Position numbers and translations under genes: made by a program. The notes beneath the pieces were generated by a model. The model ran no database searches, was not told the origin of the DNA, and worked only from the letters and a program-made list of their open reading frames with translations. From contig NZ_JACJSA010000012.1 in assembly GCF_014697545.1 (NCBI RefSeq), forward strand, positions 124,001-188,000: DNA of 64,000 nucleotides, in the 5' to 3' direction. Positions 1 to 8,674 of the stretch are shown piece by piece (position 1 is the first letter of the stretch; each line of letters starts with the position of its first letter). The stretch is from Oscillatoria sp. FACHB-1407. Lineage in GTDB: Bacteria; Cyanobacteriota; Cyanobacteriia; Elainellales; Elainellaceae.

Positions 1-536
1 TCAATCAAGTGGGAGGTTCTGCTGTTGGGCTTTGCGGTAAAGATGGCAACTTGATTAAGGCACGCCCGCAGGGGCAGGAGGAAATTGGGTTTGTCGGCGA
101 GGTCAGCGGTGTCGATATCAAAATTTTGGATTCTCTCGTTAAAAGTGGCTATATCCCCGTTGTATCCAGTGTTGCGGCTGACGAGAAGGGACAATCCTAC
201 AACATCAATGCGGACACCGTTGCTGGCGAAATCGCCGCTGCACTGGGGGCAGAAAAGCTGATTTTGCTGACTGACACATCAGGCATTCTTAAAGATTACA
301 AAGATGTCTCAACCCTGATTCCCAAGTTAGACATTCAAGAAGCCCGCCGTTTGATTGAGACAGGGATTGTTTCTGGAGGCATGATTCCGAAGGTCAACTG
401 TTGTGTGCGATCGCTGGCTCAAGGGGTACGGGCAGCCCACATCCTTGACGGTCGCATTCCTCATGCTCTGTTATTGGAAATCTTCACCGATGCGGGAATC
501 GGTTCCATGCTGGTCGCCTCTGAATTCATGTCGTAG
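1..536 (+). CDS. argB: Acetylglutamate kinase, C-terminal part (5' end outside window)
   Basis: This is the C-terminal part, about 178 residues, of N-acetylglutamate kinase. The enzyme phosphorylates N-acetyl-L-glutamate in the second step of arginine synthesis in the cytoplasm. The reading frame is open from the window edge; a GTG at position 9 is internal and not the true start. Visible family features are the [10 protein letters not shown] segment, the LLTDTSG nucleotide-binding segment, and GGMIPK near the C terminus. Cyanobacterial ArgB is arginine-sensitive and is bound by PII; that is family knowledge and cannot be tested from this fragment. A hairpin with a T-run follows 50 bp downstream. 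The identification is secure. Confidence 0.95.
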   Translation, partial: NQVGGSAVGLCGKDGNLIKARPQGQEEIGFVGEVSGVDIKILDSLVKSGYIPVVSSVAADEKGQSYNINADTVAGEIAAALGAEKLILLTDTSGILKDYKDVSTLIPKLDIQEARRLIETGIVSGGMIPKVNCCVRSLAQGVRAAHILDGRIPHALLLEIFTDAGIGSMLVASEFMS

Positions 537-587
537 AGGCTTACAAACCGTATATTTGTGGTATTTCATACCAAATTAGGTTTCAGA

Positions 588-618
588 AGTCGGAGTTTTT
601 CAAAAACCCCGACTTTTT
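588..618 (+). terminator. Rho-independent terminator after argB
   Basis: A 13-bp stem (588-600 with 602-614, one G.U-type mismatch) closes on a very small loop and runs into five T residues. It lies about 50 bp after the argB stop and before nadA, so it separates the two genes. Confidence 0.75.
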
Positions 619-715
619 GTTTTCATAAAAATGGGTTCTTCATGCTTGGCAAATTTTGGTAGAAACAACTATAATTCGGGAGTGAACCTTTGATTCTCCT
701 AACCAAAACTCTGCC

Positions 716-1702
716 GTGTTTACTGCCGTTCGTCCTAATCCAACACTCAGTACGACTGCCGATCTGCCTCTGGATTTATTCGCTGCGATCCAGGACTTAA
801 AACGTGAGATGAATGCCGTCATCTTGGCGCACTACTATCAAGACCCTGATATTCAAGACATTGCAGACTACATCGGGGATTCATTAGGGTTATCACGCCA
901 AGCTGCCGCAACCGATGCTGAGGTCATCGTGTTTGCAGGGGTACATTTCATGGCAGAAACCGCCAAAATTCTCAATCCCGATAAGTTGGTCTTGTTACCT
1001 GACCTGAACGCCGGATGTTCTCTCGCCGATAGTTGCCCTGCCGATGCCTTTGCCCAATTCAAAGCGGCACATCCTAACCATCTCGTAGTGTCCTATGTGA
1101 ACTGCACCGCTGAGATCAAGGCATTGAGCGACATTATCTGCACCAGTTCCAACGCGGTTGAGATTGTGCAGCAAATTCCTGCCGATCAGCCAATTATCTT
1201 TGCACCCGATCGCAATCTGGGGCGATATGTCATGGCACAAACCGGACGAGAGATGGTGCTGTGGGAAGGAAGCTGCATCGTTCACGAGACGTTTTCTGAG
1301 AGGAAGATTGTGCAGCTTAAAGTTCAGCATCCCACTGCTGAAGTGTTGGCTCATCCAGAATGTGAATCAACCGTTTTGCGCCATGCGGATTACATCGGTT
1401 CAACCACAGCCTTGCTAAAGCATTGCCAGCAGAGCCAGAGTTCAGCCTTCATCGTGGCGACTGAACCCGGTATTATCCACCAAATGCAGAAAAAAGCACC
1501 CGATAAGCAGTTTATTCCCGCTCCCCCGTTAAACCATTGCGCCTGTAACGAGTGCCCCCACATGCGGCTCAACACGCTTGAGAAGCTGTATCTCGCCATG
1601 AAAAACCGCACTCCCGAAATCACGCTGCCGGAATCAACTCGTTTGGCAGCTTTGCGCCCCATGCAACGGATGCTGGAGATGAGCCAGGGGATTAAGGGGT
1701 GA
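716..1702 (+). CDS. nadA: Quinolinate synthase A
   Basis: Quinolinate synthase condenses iminoaspartate with dihydroxyacetone phosphate to give quinolinate in de novo NAD synthesis. It is a cytoplasmic, oxygen-sensitive [4Fe-4S] enzyme. The 328-residue length is typical. Cysteines suited to the cluster are Cys130 (in SYVNC), Cys216 (HPEC) and the group at 275-280 (CACNEC). The motifs ILAHYYQ at 36-42 and [10 protein letters not shown] near 150-159 are characteristic of the family. The start is a GTG without a strong Shine-Dalgarno sequence. The next Met (residue 32) lies in a conserved segment, so GTG is preferred. The gene stands alone; nadB and nadC are not in the window. Confidence 0.96.
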   Translation: MFTAVRPNPTLSTTADLPLDLFAAIQDLKREMNAVILAHYYQDPDIQDIADYIGDSLGLSRQAAATDAEVIVFAGVHFMAETAKILNPDKLVLLPDLNAGCSLADSCPADAFAQFKAAHPNHLVVSYVNCTAEIKALSDIICTSSNAVEIVQQIPADQPIIFAPDRNLGRYVMAQTGREMVLWEGSCIVHETFSERKIVQLKVQHPTAEVLAHPECESTVLRHADYIGSTTALLKHCQQSQSSAFIVATEPGIIHQMQKKAPDKQFIPAPPLNHCACNECPHMRLNTLEKLYLAMKNRTPEITLPESTRLAALRPMQRMLEMSQGIKG

Positions 1703-1851
1703 GGGAAAAAGAAGAGAGAAGAGAGAAAAAGAAATAAAGGCTAAAGGATGAAGGATAAAGGATAAAAAAGGGATGAAGGATCAAGAGAAGCTAGGAAGAG
1801 GCGATCGCACTACTCTCATGCTTTAGCCTTTGGCCTTCATCCTTCCATTTC

Positions 1852-2334
1852 CTATCCCTGAGCAAATTTCTCTAAACCATGCGTCAGGCAATCCACAATG
1901 CCCGGATCTTGTTTGAGGTCAGCGATCGCCTCTGCTTCAACTCGTTTGACGGTTTCTTGAGGTAAGCCCAACAGCCCAACAAGCTTGGTATAAGCAGCGG
2001 CTTCATCGGCGTTGATGGGGTCTTCATTGGGGGTGCGGGAACTGGACTGAATCACTTCGTAGCCCAATTTGAGCACCAATTCTTTCTCAGCATCCGTTTG
2101 TAGCTTGGGGGTCAACTCTTCCAGGGGAATGTTTTGCATCAAGTAGTCCTGGAGTTCCTGGCGGATGTGTTGCTGCTGGGGTGAGTCTGCTGCAAAGATG
2201 CCACTGAAGCGATCGAGCATGACATCAACTTCTTCTGCTGCCAGTTCGCTATCTGCCCAAGCCATCGAGGCAACGATGCGTAACAAATTCATCTGACGCG
2301 GCGAAATAGAGGGGGGTGGCGGTGTCTGAATCAT
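1852..2334 (-). CDS. TerB-like domain protein
   Basis: A 160-residue soluble protein that resembles the TerB/DjlA-type helical domain. The signs are the LLRIVASMAWADSELAAEE segment near residues 18-36, with its acidic helix-turn pattern, and further amphipathic helices to the end. TerB-like domains are named for tellurite resistance but are widespread in cyanobacteria, and their biochemical role is mostly unknown. No other ter genes lie nearby, so tellurite resistance should not be assumed. A GGAGG-like Shine-Dalgarno sequence precedes the start. Downstream, 1703-1851 is GA-rich, repeat-like DNA. The domain assignment rests on the motif impression only. Confidence 0.6.
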   Translation of the reverse strand: MIQTPPPPSISPRQMNLLRIVASMAWADSELAAEEVDVMLDRFSGIFAADSPQQQHIRQELQDYLMQNIPLEELTPKLQTDAEKELVLKLGYEVIQSSSRTPNEDPINADEAAAYTKLVGLLGLPQETVKRVEAEAIADLKQDPGIVDCLTHGLEKFAQG

Positions 2335-2487
2335 GGAGGTTCCTCCTGGGTTACAGAGTGTGAGTAAATGCTTGTAACTGTGTCTAGAAGGCTATCACAC
2401 AATTTTTGATAGACCCTCCACCGTAAGGGTTTTATAACGTCAGGAAATAGGGAGGGGAATGAAGAGTGGGGAATAGAGAATCGGAAG

Positions 2488-2700
2488 AGACGCGATTAAT
2501 CGCGTCTGTACTGGGAAAAGAGCCACGATTAATCGCGTCTGTACTGAGAAAAGAGCCACGATTAATCGCGTCTGTACTGGGAAAAGAGCCACGATTAATC
2601 GCGTCTGTACTGGGAAAAGAGCCACGATTAATCGCGTCTGTACTGGGAAAAGAGCCACGATTAATCCATCTGGTAGGAAGCGCGATTAATTGCGTCCGTA
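2488..2700. repeat. 33-bp tandem array built on a GACGCGATTAATCGCGTC palindrome
   Basis: Units start at about 2493, 2526, 2559, 2592 and 2625 with an exact 33-bp period, followed by two degenerate units at about 2658 and 2683. The first unit contains a perfect 20-bp palindrome (2488-2507). Later units keep the CGATTAATCG core plus a CTGTACTGGGAAAAGAGCC spacer. Because 33 is a multiple of three, all six frames stay open and give spurious 11-residue repeat proteins, which I do not call as genes. The array ends about 60 bp before the O-GlcNAc transferase start. Confidence 0.9.
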
Positions 2701-2761
2701 CATTGGGATCATTTCCCAAAATTAGGAGGGAATAATGGAAGCGTAAGCTCCTGCTTCCCCA

Positions 2762-5062
2762 ATGAGTTGCGCTATGGTCAATTTGTATTCCTCGTCGTTG
2801 ACATCCCTTCAGTTGTATGAGCACGCCCTTCAATGCCTTCACAACGGAGATTATCAGCAAGCCGTCACGCTGTTTGAGCAGGTGATTGAGGCAGAGCCAA
2901 ATCGCTCAGCAGGGTGGTACTTAGGTTTGGCGCACCTGTTACAGGGGCAGGAAGAAGAGGCACAGATGATCTGGCTGATGGCGATCGCCGAGGCTGACTC
3001 AGAAGAAGCTGACCTCTGGACGGGTGAATTACTGCAAATCCTGCATTCTGAGGCAGAGCAGCGAGAACCCGCAGTTTCTGAGCCAACGGAAGATGAAGCA
3101 CCTGTAAAAGAACAAGACATTCAGCAGGAACAGCTTGCCTGGTTAATTCGGCGGCACATTTACGAGATTGCGCCCCAGGATGTAACCAACCTGCTGAAGC
3201 TCGTGCAGCGATCGCTCCGACTCAACCGATTTCAACCCGACGACTTAGTTGACCTGGGGTTGATTGAGCAATTGCAAACTGAGCCATACCCAGACGTTGA
3301 TACAGGGTTGCTCTTTCAGGTACTTAAGGACTTGCTGCAACAGGTGCCACTTGCTCCCCAGGTCGCTGATCTCACCGAAGCCTGTCTGCCCTACGTGCAA
3401 GACCCCACGCCGATAGTGGATCTGCTCCTCCCGGTGGCATCTAAGCTGCACGAAGTGAGGCGCAACAAGGGACTCGCCTATCGCTACGCCGACATGTGTA
3501 TGCGGTTGGATGGCGATCGCGCTGATGTGGTCAACCAACTGTGTTGCATCTGTCAGGACGATCGCCGCTACACCGAAGGCATTGAGTTAGCCCGTCGCTA
3601 TTACGACAAGTGCAACACCATCATCGAAAAAATTGTAGGCAATGCGCTGTTGCTGCGGGGGTTGATGAATACAGGCACCCACTGGCAAGAAGCAGAAGCG
3701 GTATTGCACCGCCAAACTGAGTTATTTCAGACCCTAATCGCCGATGATGAGGGCAATGTCGATCGCTTCTTTGATGTGTCCGTAATCTGCACTCCCCTCT
3801 TCTTCTACCCCTATTTTGAAGACAATCCCCGTGTCAATCGCACTCTGCAAAATCAGGTTGCCGCACTCTATCTCAAAGGACTACAGGGTTATTTAGAGAA
3901 ACACGTCGAGGATTACCAACCCTATCCCCAGGCTCCACTGGTGCGATCGCCAGAGCACAAGAAACTGCGGATCGGTTACCTCTCCCGCTTTTTTTATCGG
4001 CACTCGATCGGTTGGCTGTGTCGCTGGCTATTTGAGCACTACGATCGCGATCGCTTTGATGTCTACGCTTATTTCATTCAACTCACCGATCTGGATGACT
4101 TCTCAAAACAGTGGTTCGTCAGCAAAGCCACCCGCTCATGCAGCTTTGATGGTGATAACTTAGGCATTGCCAAAGCCATCCGCGAAGACGAAATCGATAT
4201 TCTGGTCGATCTGGATAGCATCACTTCCTACTGCACCTGCGGGGTCATGGCTCTGAAACCTGCCCCGATCCAGGTTACCTGGCTGGGGCTAGATGCCAGT
4301 GGGTTACCCAACATCGACTACTTCCTGGCAGACCCCTACGTTTTACCAGACGACGCTCAAGAGTACTATGCCGAGAAGATCTGGCGGCTGCCCGACACCT
4401 ATATTGGGGTCGATGGCTTTGAGGTGGGGGTGCCAACCCTGCGGCGAGATGAGTTGGGTATTCCCGATGATGCGGTCGTCTATCTCAGTGGTCAGTTCGC
4501 TTACAAACGTCACCCTGAGATGGTGCAATTGCAACTCCAAATCCTTAGCCAGGTGCCCAACAGTTACCTGTTAATTAAGGGGTTGGGCGACGAGCAATCT
4601 ATTCAACGGTTATTTGAACAGGCAGCCGAAAAAGCTGGGGTCAGCCGCGATCGCCTGCGTTTTTTACCCCGTGACCGGAACGAGGAAACCCACCGAGCCA
4701 ACGTGGCGATCGCTGATGTGGTACTCGACACCTACCCCTACAATGGCGCAACGACAACCCTGGAAACCCTGTGGTTGGGCATTCCACTCGTGACGCGCGT
4801 CGGAGAACAGTTCCCTGCCCGCAACAGCTACACCATGATGGTCAACGCTGGACTGACCGAGGGCATTGCCTGGACAAACGAAGAATATGTCGAGTGGGGC
4901 GTGCGCCTGGGACGCGATGCTAACCTGCGCCAACAAGTGACACAAAAATTGTGGCGATCGCGCCAGACCTCAACCCTGTGGAATGGCAAGCAATTTACCC
5001 GCAATGTCGAGGCAGCTTATGAGCAGATGTGGGAGAGGTATCAAGAGAAGAGAGAAGAGTGA
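2762..5062 (+). CDS. TPR / SPINDLY-type O-linked N-acetylglucosamine transferase (GT41)
   Basis: A 766-residue protein with an N-terminal tetratricopeptide-like part (about residues 14-110, LYEHALQCLHNGDYQQAV) and a C-terminal GT41 catalytic region (about 395-760). Motifs of the SPINDLY/OGT family are RIGYLSRFF near residue 402, TWLGLDASGLPNIDY near 500, and DTYPYNGATTTLETLWLG near 655, which forms the nucleotide-sugar site. Members transfer GlcNAc or fucose to Ser/Thr of proteins; the bacterial substrates are mostly unknown. The middle region (130-390) has no domain I can name. The start is ATG with no clear Shine-Dalgarno; a second Met at residue 5 is possible. The gene stands alone downstream of the 33-bp tandem array. 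Confidence 0.85.
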   Translation: MSCAMVNLYSSSLTSLQLYEHALQCLHNGDYQQAVTLFEQVIEAEPNRSAGWYLGLAHLLQGQEEEAQMIWLMAIAEADSEEADLWTGELLQILHSEAEQREPAVSEPTEDEAPVKEQDIQQEQLAWLIRRHIYEIAPQDVTNLLKLVQRSLRLNRFQPDDLVDLGLIEQLQTEPYPDVDTGLLFQVLKDLLQQVPLAPQVADLTEACLPYVQDPTPIVDLLLPVASKLHEVRRNKGLAYRYADMCMRLDGDRADVVNQLCCICQDDRRYTEGIELARRYYDKCNTIIEKIVGNALLLRGLMNTGTHWQEAEAVLHRQTELFQTLIADDEGNVDRFFDVSVICTPLFFYPYFEDNPRVNRTLQNQVAALYLKGLQGYLEKHVEDYQPYPQAPLVRSPEHKKLRIGYLSRFFYRHSIGWLCRWLFEHYDRDRFDVYAYFIQLTDLDDFSKQWFVSKATRSCSFDGDNLGIAKAIREDEIDILVDLDSITSYCTCGVMALKPAPIQVTWLGLDASGLPNIDYFLADPYVLPDDAQEYYAEKIWRLPDTYIGVDGFEVGVPTLRRDELGIPDDAVVYLSGQFAYKRHPEMVQLQLQILSQVPNSYLLIKGLGDEQSIQRLFEQAAEKAGVSRDRLRFLPRDRNEETHRANVAIADVVLDTYPYNGATTTLETLWLGIPLVTRVGEQFPARNSYTMMVNAGLTEGIAWTNEEYVEWGVRLGRDANLRQQVTQKLWRSRQTSTLWNGKQFTRNVEAAYEQMWERYQEKREE

Positions 5063-5233
5063 AGAAGGAAAAAAGAAGAGAGCAAGAGGGAAAGAAGAAA
5101 AAGGGATAAAGGATGAAGGACAAAAAATGAAGAGTAGGGTGTGTCCAGAATTTTGTGTAAAATCTCATCCTGTCTTCGCTCTAACCCACCCGCAACTAAA
5201 GTGCGGGCAGATGGAAAAGGTGACAGACATACC
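5063..5233. other. GA-rich 3' flank of the O-GlcNAc transferase gene
   Basis: The first 80 bp consist of GAGAGAAGAG- and AAAGGATGAAGG-like runs, similar to those after nadA (1700-1800). I see no gene and no clear terminator. Confidence 0.4.
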
Positions 5234-5375
5234 TTAATTTAACGTGAATTCGGGATAAGGATTTCGGCGGTTAAAACGTCAAATCCTGCCTTTTCTGGAG
5301 TCCGCGTCGGCGGACTTCGCTCTAATAGCCGCGAATTCATTCGTCGGGCTCTTAAACCAAACTGACGTTAATTTA
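5234..5375. repeat. R1 element, copy A (internally deleted)
   Basis: The element core is 5242-5367 (126 bp). It starts ACGTGAATTCGGG, ends AAACCAAACTGACG, and is flanked on both sides by TTAATTTA (5234-5241 and 5368-5375). Relative to the 161-162 bp copies it lacks the middle part that carries the ACCGACCTGCGTCGGT hairpin. It lies between two convergent genes. Forward orientation (GTGAATTCGGG end first). Confidence 0.85.
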
Positions 5376-5410
5376 TACCAATTTGAATTGGCTTCGCTGC
5401 ACATGATTCC

Positions 5411-5475
5411 GTAAGGGCGTTTCGCGAAACGCCCCTCCCCACTGATCTGCCACAATCAAACATTAAATTGGTATT
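5411..5475. repeat. R4 palindromic repeat, copy next to R1-A
   Basis: The core GGGCGTTTCGCGAAACGCCC is a perfect 20-bp palindrome (5416-5435). It is followed by a tail (TGATCTGCCACAATCAAACATTAAATTGGTAT) shared almost exactly with the copy at 23180-23243, which also follows an R1 element. From 5476 to 5591 I see only low-complexity, CACCCC/CATTCCCC-rich sequence. Confidence 0.8.
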
Positions 5476-5591
5476 ACATACCTTCTGGGCGATCGCCAAC
5501 TACAACGACCTCCACTCCGTCACCCCATCACCCCCTTGCGAGGCGTGGCGCAGCCTTCACCCATTTCCCCATTCCCCATTCCCTCTCCTTC

Positions 5592-7412
5592 CTACTGCTG
5601 ATACAGCACAAAGCTATGCGGTTGAATTGTGACCTCATTCTGACCCTCTAGCTGCTCTGGCATAGAGGTTCCCTGTCCCATCCACTTTGGTTCTGACGAA
5701 TCCAAAATCTTCCTCCAGTTGCCAGGAGGAGTTGAGGGTTTCAGGGCGATCGCCTGCAAATTGAAGTTCATCACACAAAAGATCTGACTGTCTTGATTCC
5801 AACGATGCAAGAACATCAGTTTTTGGTCTTCCAGTGCTGAAGCTTCTAAATTTTGTTTGTCTAATTTCTTCAACGCTGGAATGGTGCGTCGTAGTTGAAT
5901 CAAGTGCTGATAAAACTCCAACAACACTTTGTGTTTACCTTCGTTGCGCTTTTCCCAGGTCAGTTGCGATCGCTTAAACGTCTCCAAACTCTCTGGGTCA
6001 GCATATTCCCCTTCAATGTGAAAAGCAGCGAACTCTTCTTTGCGACCTGCTCTTACCGCTGCAATCAACTCTGGATCAGAATGGCTAACGAAGTATAGAA
6101 AAGGGGCTTCTTCGCCATACTCTTCACCCATAAATAACAGCGGCACGTTAGGAGATAAAAACAGCGTTCCGGCAGCCAACTTCAAGGCTTCAAATGAAAC
6201 GAGATGGGTAAGCCTTTCCCCTAATAATCGGTTGCCCACCTGGTCATGATTCTGAATGCAAACAATGAATTGATAACCGGGGCGATCGCTCACATCACTG
6301 CCATGCCATCGATTGCGATAAACCGAATAATCCCACGAGTAAACAAAGGTTTTCTTAAACGCTTTTGCCAGTTGTTCACAGCGACCATAATCGATGTAAT
6401 AACCGATATTTTCACCTGTTAGCAAGGTATGAACACAGTGATGAAAACTATCATTCCATTGAGCATCAATTCCATATCCACCAATGACACTTTCCCGAAC
6501 GACGCGCGCATCGTTTAAATCTGATTCAGCTATCAGGTAAAACTTACGCCCCTGCTGTTGAGAAAATTCATTTGTTCTGTCTGCCAACTCTTGCAAAAAG
6601 TGTCGCGCACCTAAGTCGTAAATCGTATCCGTCGCATCTAATCTCAGCCCATCAATATGATAGTGTTCAAACCAATACAACGCATTTTGAATGAAAAAGT
6701 TGCGCACTCCATAGTTATGAGCACCATCAAAATTAATCGCACTCCCCCAGGGCGATCGATGTCGTTCGGTAAAAAATGGAGCGTAATTTCCAATGTAATT
6801 TCCTTCAGGGCCAAAGTGGTTGTAAACCACATCTAAAATAACTGACATTCCCTGTTGATGCGCGGCGTCAACTAACTTTTTAAGACCTTCGACCCCACCG
6901 TATGAGTGTTGTGCCGCATAGGGATAAACGCCATCGTATCCCCAGTTTCGCGCTCCTGGAAATTGGGCGATCGGCATAATCTCAATTGCATTCACTCCAA
7001 AATCATATAACTCTTTTAATCGAGGAATGATCGCTTCAAATGATGCATTGGGAGTAAATGTTCCAACATGCAATTCATAAATAATCAAATCTTCAAGCGG
7101 AATGCCAGACCAATTTTGATCTGTCCATTGAAATGTTTGATGATCTACAACTTCAGAGGGACCATGTACGTCCTGAGGTTGAAAATTAGACGCTGGATCA
7201 GGTAGATCACTTTTGCCATCTAACTGATAGAAATAGCGCGTTCCAGGTGCAATATCATCTGCAATAACTTGCCAATATCCCAACTCAATTGATTGCATTG
7301 GCAGCAATCGTTCAACTGGAGAAACGACTTTAACCGCTACTTCCTTTAAAAACGGTGCCCAAACGGTAAATTCACAACGATTATTACCCAAATAGCGAGA
7401 ACCGACCTTCAC
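5592..7412 (-). CDS. treZ: Malto-oligosyltrehalose trehalohydrolase
   Basis: A 606-residue GH13 enzyme that releases trehalose from maltooligosyl-trehalose, the second step of the TreY/TreZ route. It opens with an E-set/CBM48-like domain (1-90, CEFTVWAPFLKEVAVKV), followed by the catalytic barrel. GH13 signatures are DVVYNHFGPEGNY near residue 191, GLRLDATD near 256 (nucleophile Asp), IAESDLND near 294 (acid/base Glu) and QNHDQVGNR near 389. The IIYELHVGTFTP segment and the FFTERHRSPWGSAINFDG segment favour TreZ over the branching enzyme GlgB. treY is not adjacent and is absent from the window. Trehalose is an osmoprotectant in desiccation-tolerant cyanobacteria; that role here is inference. 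Confidence 0.92.
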   Translation of the reverse strand: MKVGSRYLGNNRCEFTVWAPFLKEVAVKVVSPVERLLPMQSIELGYWQVIADDIAPGTRYFYQLDGKSDLPDPASNFQPQDVHGPSEVVDHQTFQWTDQNWSGIPLEDLIIYELHVGTFTPNASFEAIIPRLKELYDFGVNAIEIMPIAQFPGARNWGYDGVYPYAAQHSYGGVEGLKKLVDAAHQQGMSVILDVVYNHFGPEGNYIGNYAPFFTERHRSPWGSAINFDGAHNYGVRNFFIQNALYWFEHYHIDGLRLDATDTIYDLGARHFLQELADRTNEFSQQQGRKFYLIAESDLNDARVVRESVIGGYGIDAQWNDSFHHCVHTLLTGENIGYYIDYGRCEQLAKAFKKTFVYSWDYSVYRNRWHGSDVSDRPGYQFIVCIQNHDQVGNRLLGERLTHLVSFEALKLAAGTLFLSPNVPLLFMGEEYGEEAPFLYFVSHSDPELIAAVRAGRKEEFAAFHIEGEYADPESLETFKRSQLTWEKRNEGKHKVLLEFYQHLIQLRRTIPALKKLDKQNLEASALEDQKLMFLHRWNQDSQIFCVMNFNLQAIALKPSTPPGNWRKILDSSEPKWMGQGTSMPEQLEGQNEVTIQPHSFVLYQQ

Positions 7413-7668
7413 GTTTAAGCAACTCCTGAGATGAGGGACTCGCTCCTTAGAGTAATATCGCTTTACATTTGATAGACCTATCCAAAGGCATATCTTGAGT
7501 GAACAGAGTGAGCTTGTGAAACCTATTTATATCAAGATTTCATGGCTAAATTAGCGTTATTTTTGTCGATTTTAAAGTTATAAATCTACGACTTGAGATA
7601 GTGCAGTTCAACAAAACAATTTCTTTAAGCTGAGGAAATCAAATTCCTGTATTAAGGGGTACAAACTC

Positions 7669-8079
7669 ATGAATATGGATAACGAAAATCAATTAAATTC
7701 CGATATAAATGATAGTCAGGATCACACTCCAGCGGTTGATACTTACGATCGCGGCATTGTGCCTGCTGAAACCGCTGCTCGCAAAGAGCGGGAACAGGGT
7801 GCTTACAAGAAAACACCCGATGAGTTAGGACAAGATGGCAGTGATGATCCTGACAGCATTCACACAACAGGTGGCTACACCGTTGATAAAGAAGGCTTGA
7901 TTAACAATTTTGCAGTCGAGCCAGAGATGTATATCAACGAACCGGGCGACTTGCGCGAGAAGAATGACGCTGAAAAAGCTGAACGGGTTGAAATGCGCCA
8001 CGCTGCCAATGACACTGATGAGGAAGGCAACCTCACGATGGATCACGATTCTCGTAGTAAAGGTGTTGGCTTAGTTTAA
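7669..8079 (+). CDS. Acidic hydrophilic hypothetical protein
   Basis: A 136-residue, strongly acidic and hydrophilic protein with no membrane segment, no signal peptide and few hydrophobic residues. It looks largely disordered. I do not recognise a catalytic motif; YDRGIVPAETAARKEREQGAYKK (split here by position, about residues 25-47) looks like its most conserved-looking stretch. An AAGGGG Shine-Dalgarno sequence sits 9 nt before the ATG at 7669; a second ATG lies two codons later. Its TAA stop falls inside the left flanking repeat of R1 copy B. It faces rpsU across a shared terminator. A stress-related role is conceivable from composition alone but is not supported by any motif. Confidence 0.7.
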   Translation: MNMDNENQLNSDINDSQDHTPAVDTYDRGIVPAETAARKEREQGAYKKTPDELGQDGSDDPDSIHTTGGYTVDKEGLINNFAVEPEMYINEPGDLREKNDAEKAERVEMRHAANDTDEEGNLTMDHDSRSKGVGLV

Positions 8080-8251
8080 TTAACGTCAGTTTGGTTTAAG
8101 AGTCTGGCAAATAAATTCGCGGCTACTAGAGCAAAGTCCGCCGACGCGGACTCCAGAAAAGGCAGAATTTGACGAACCGACGCAGGTCGGTTTTGCTCCG
8201 ATAGCGGCGGTTTTAACTACCGAAATCCTGATCCCGAATTCACGTTAATTA
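8076..8251. repeat. R1 element, copy B
   Basis: The core is 8083-8244 (162 bp), reverse orientation (ACGTCAGTTTGG end first, CCCGAATTCACG end last). It is flanked by TTAATTA on each side (8076-8082 and 8245-8251). The stop codon of the upstream gene (8077-8079) lies within the left direct repeat. Internal hairpins include AGTCCGC/GCGGACT and ACCGAC/GTCGGT. Confidence 0.88.
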
Positions 8252-8259
8252 GCCTAAAC

Positions 8260-8290
8260 AAAACCCCGAAGTCTGTGCGATTTCGGGGTT
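8260..8290. terminator. Bidirectional hairpin terminator between convergent units
   Basis: AACCCCGAA (8262-8270) pairs with TTCGGGGTT (8282-8290). A-rich sequence lies on the left side, so on the minus strand the hairpin reads into TTTTGTTTAGG. It ends the rpsU unit on the minus strand and may also block read-through from the acidic protein gene. Confidence 0.7.
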
Positions 8291-8443
8291 CTACAGTTCA
8301 ACTGGCTTGCGGTTCAAATTCACCTTTGTAGCGGCAGCAACATTGGCAAACAAAATGGTTGATGAGCGACGCATTAAGATTGCCAACATTGCTAACGGTG
8401 ACTGAGTTACCGGACTGTCAATTTTGAGTTTCTGCTTTCGCAT
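8291..8443 (-). CDS. Possible 50-residue ORF overlapping the rpsU stop (TAATG)
   Basis: An ATG at 8443 reuses the last base of the rpsU TAA stop, giving TAATG, a common arrangement for translational coupling. The frame runs 50 codons and stops at 8291, one base before the terminator hairpin. The product has no motif I recognise. In the neighbouring frame the second half reads as a Cys-containing peptide (LINHFVCQCCRYKGEFEPQAS is the full end; stop at 8298-8300) that looks more protein-like but lacks its own start. Either the listed frame, a frameshifted gene, or a non-coding 3' region is possible. Confidence is low. Confidence 0.3.
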   Translation of the reverse strand: MRKQKLKIDSPVTQSPLAMLAILMRRSSTILFANVAAATKVNLNRKPVEL

Positions 8444-8655
8444 TAACCTTTGGGGCGAGCTGTAAATCGACGCTGACGTCTGCGAGCAACGGCTTTGCGC
8501 TTTGCTTTCTCTAGAGGTGTTTCAAAGTGTCGATTTTTTCTGACATCTTGCAAAATTCCGGCTCTTGAAACTTGCCGCTTAAATCGACGTAGTGCTGAAT
8601 CAATTCCTTCGTTTTCGCCCAAAATAATTTGAGTCACGTTGTTCTGCTCCTCCAA
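8443..8655 (-). CDS. rpsU: 30S ribosomal protein S21
   Basis: A 70-residue basic protein of the small ribosomal subunit. The pattern [14 protein letters not shown] at about residues 22-35, followed by RRHFETP-like [15 protein letters not shown] and an arginine-rich tail, is characteristic of bS21. In cyanobacteria rpsU commonly follows an RNA-binding protein gene (rbp), as it does here, and a hairpin terminator in the 105-bp gap probably tunes how much rpsU is transcribed with rbp. The gene ends in TAATG, overlapping a possible small ORF. The identification is secure. Confidence 0.95.
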   Translation of the reverse strand: MEEQNNVTQIILGENEGIDSALRRFKRQVSRAGILQDVRKNRHFETPLEKAKRKAVARRRQRRFTARPKG

Positions 8656-8674
8656 AACTTCTCAAAACAAGCAA

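Noticed and set aside
1700-1850. GA-rich and AAGGATGAAGG runs as regulatory sites
   Set aside because: Similar runs follow the gene ending at 5062; they look like low-complexity repeat debris with no defined motif.
1852-2334. Tellurite-resistance operon
   Set aside because: Only a TerB-like domain is seen; no terC, terD or terZ is adjacent.
2488-2700. CRISPR-like array
   Set aside because: Repeats are directly tandem with no unique spacers, the 33-bp period is fully repeated, and no cas genes are present.
2432-2860. Repeat-containing open frames over the tandem array
   Set aside because: They exist in several frames and both strands only because the 33-bp period is divisible by three; no start signal and no family.
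5592-7412. Glycogen branching enzyme
   Set aside because: GH13 motifs fit both, but the N-terminal layout and the ERHRSPWGSAINFDG segment fit TreZ better.
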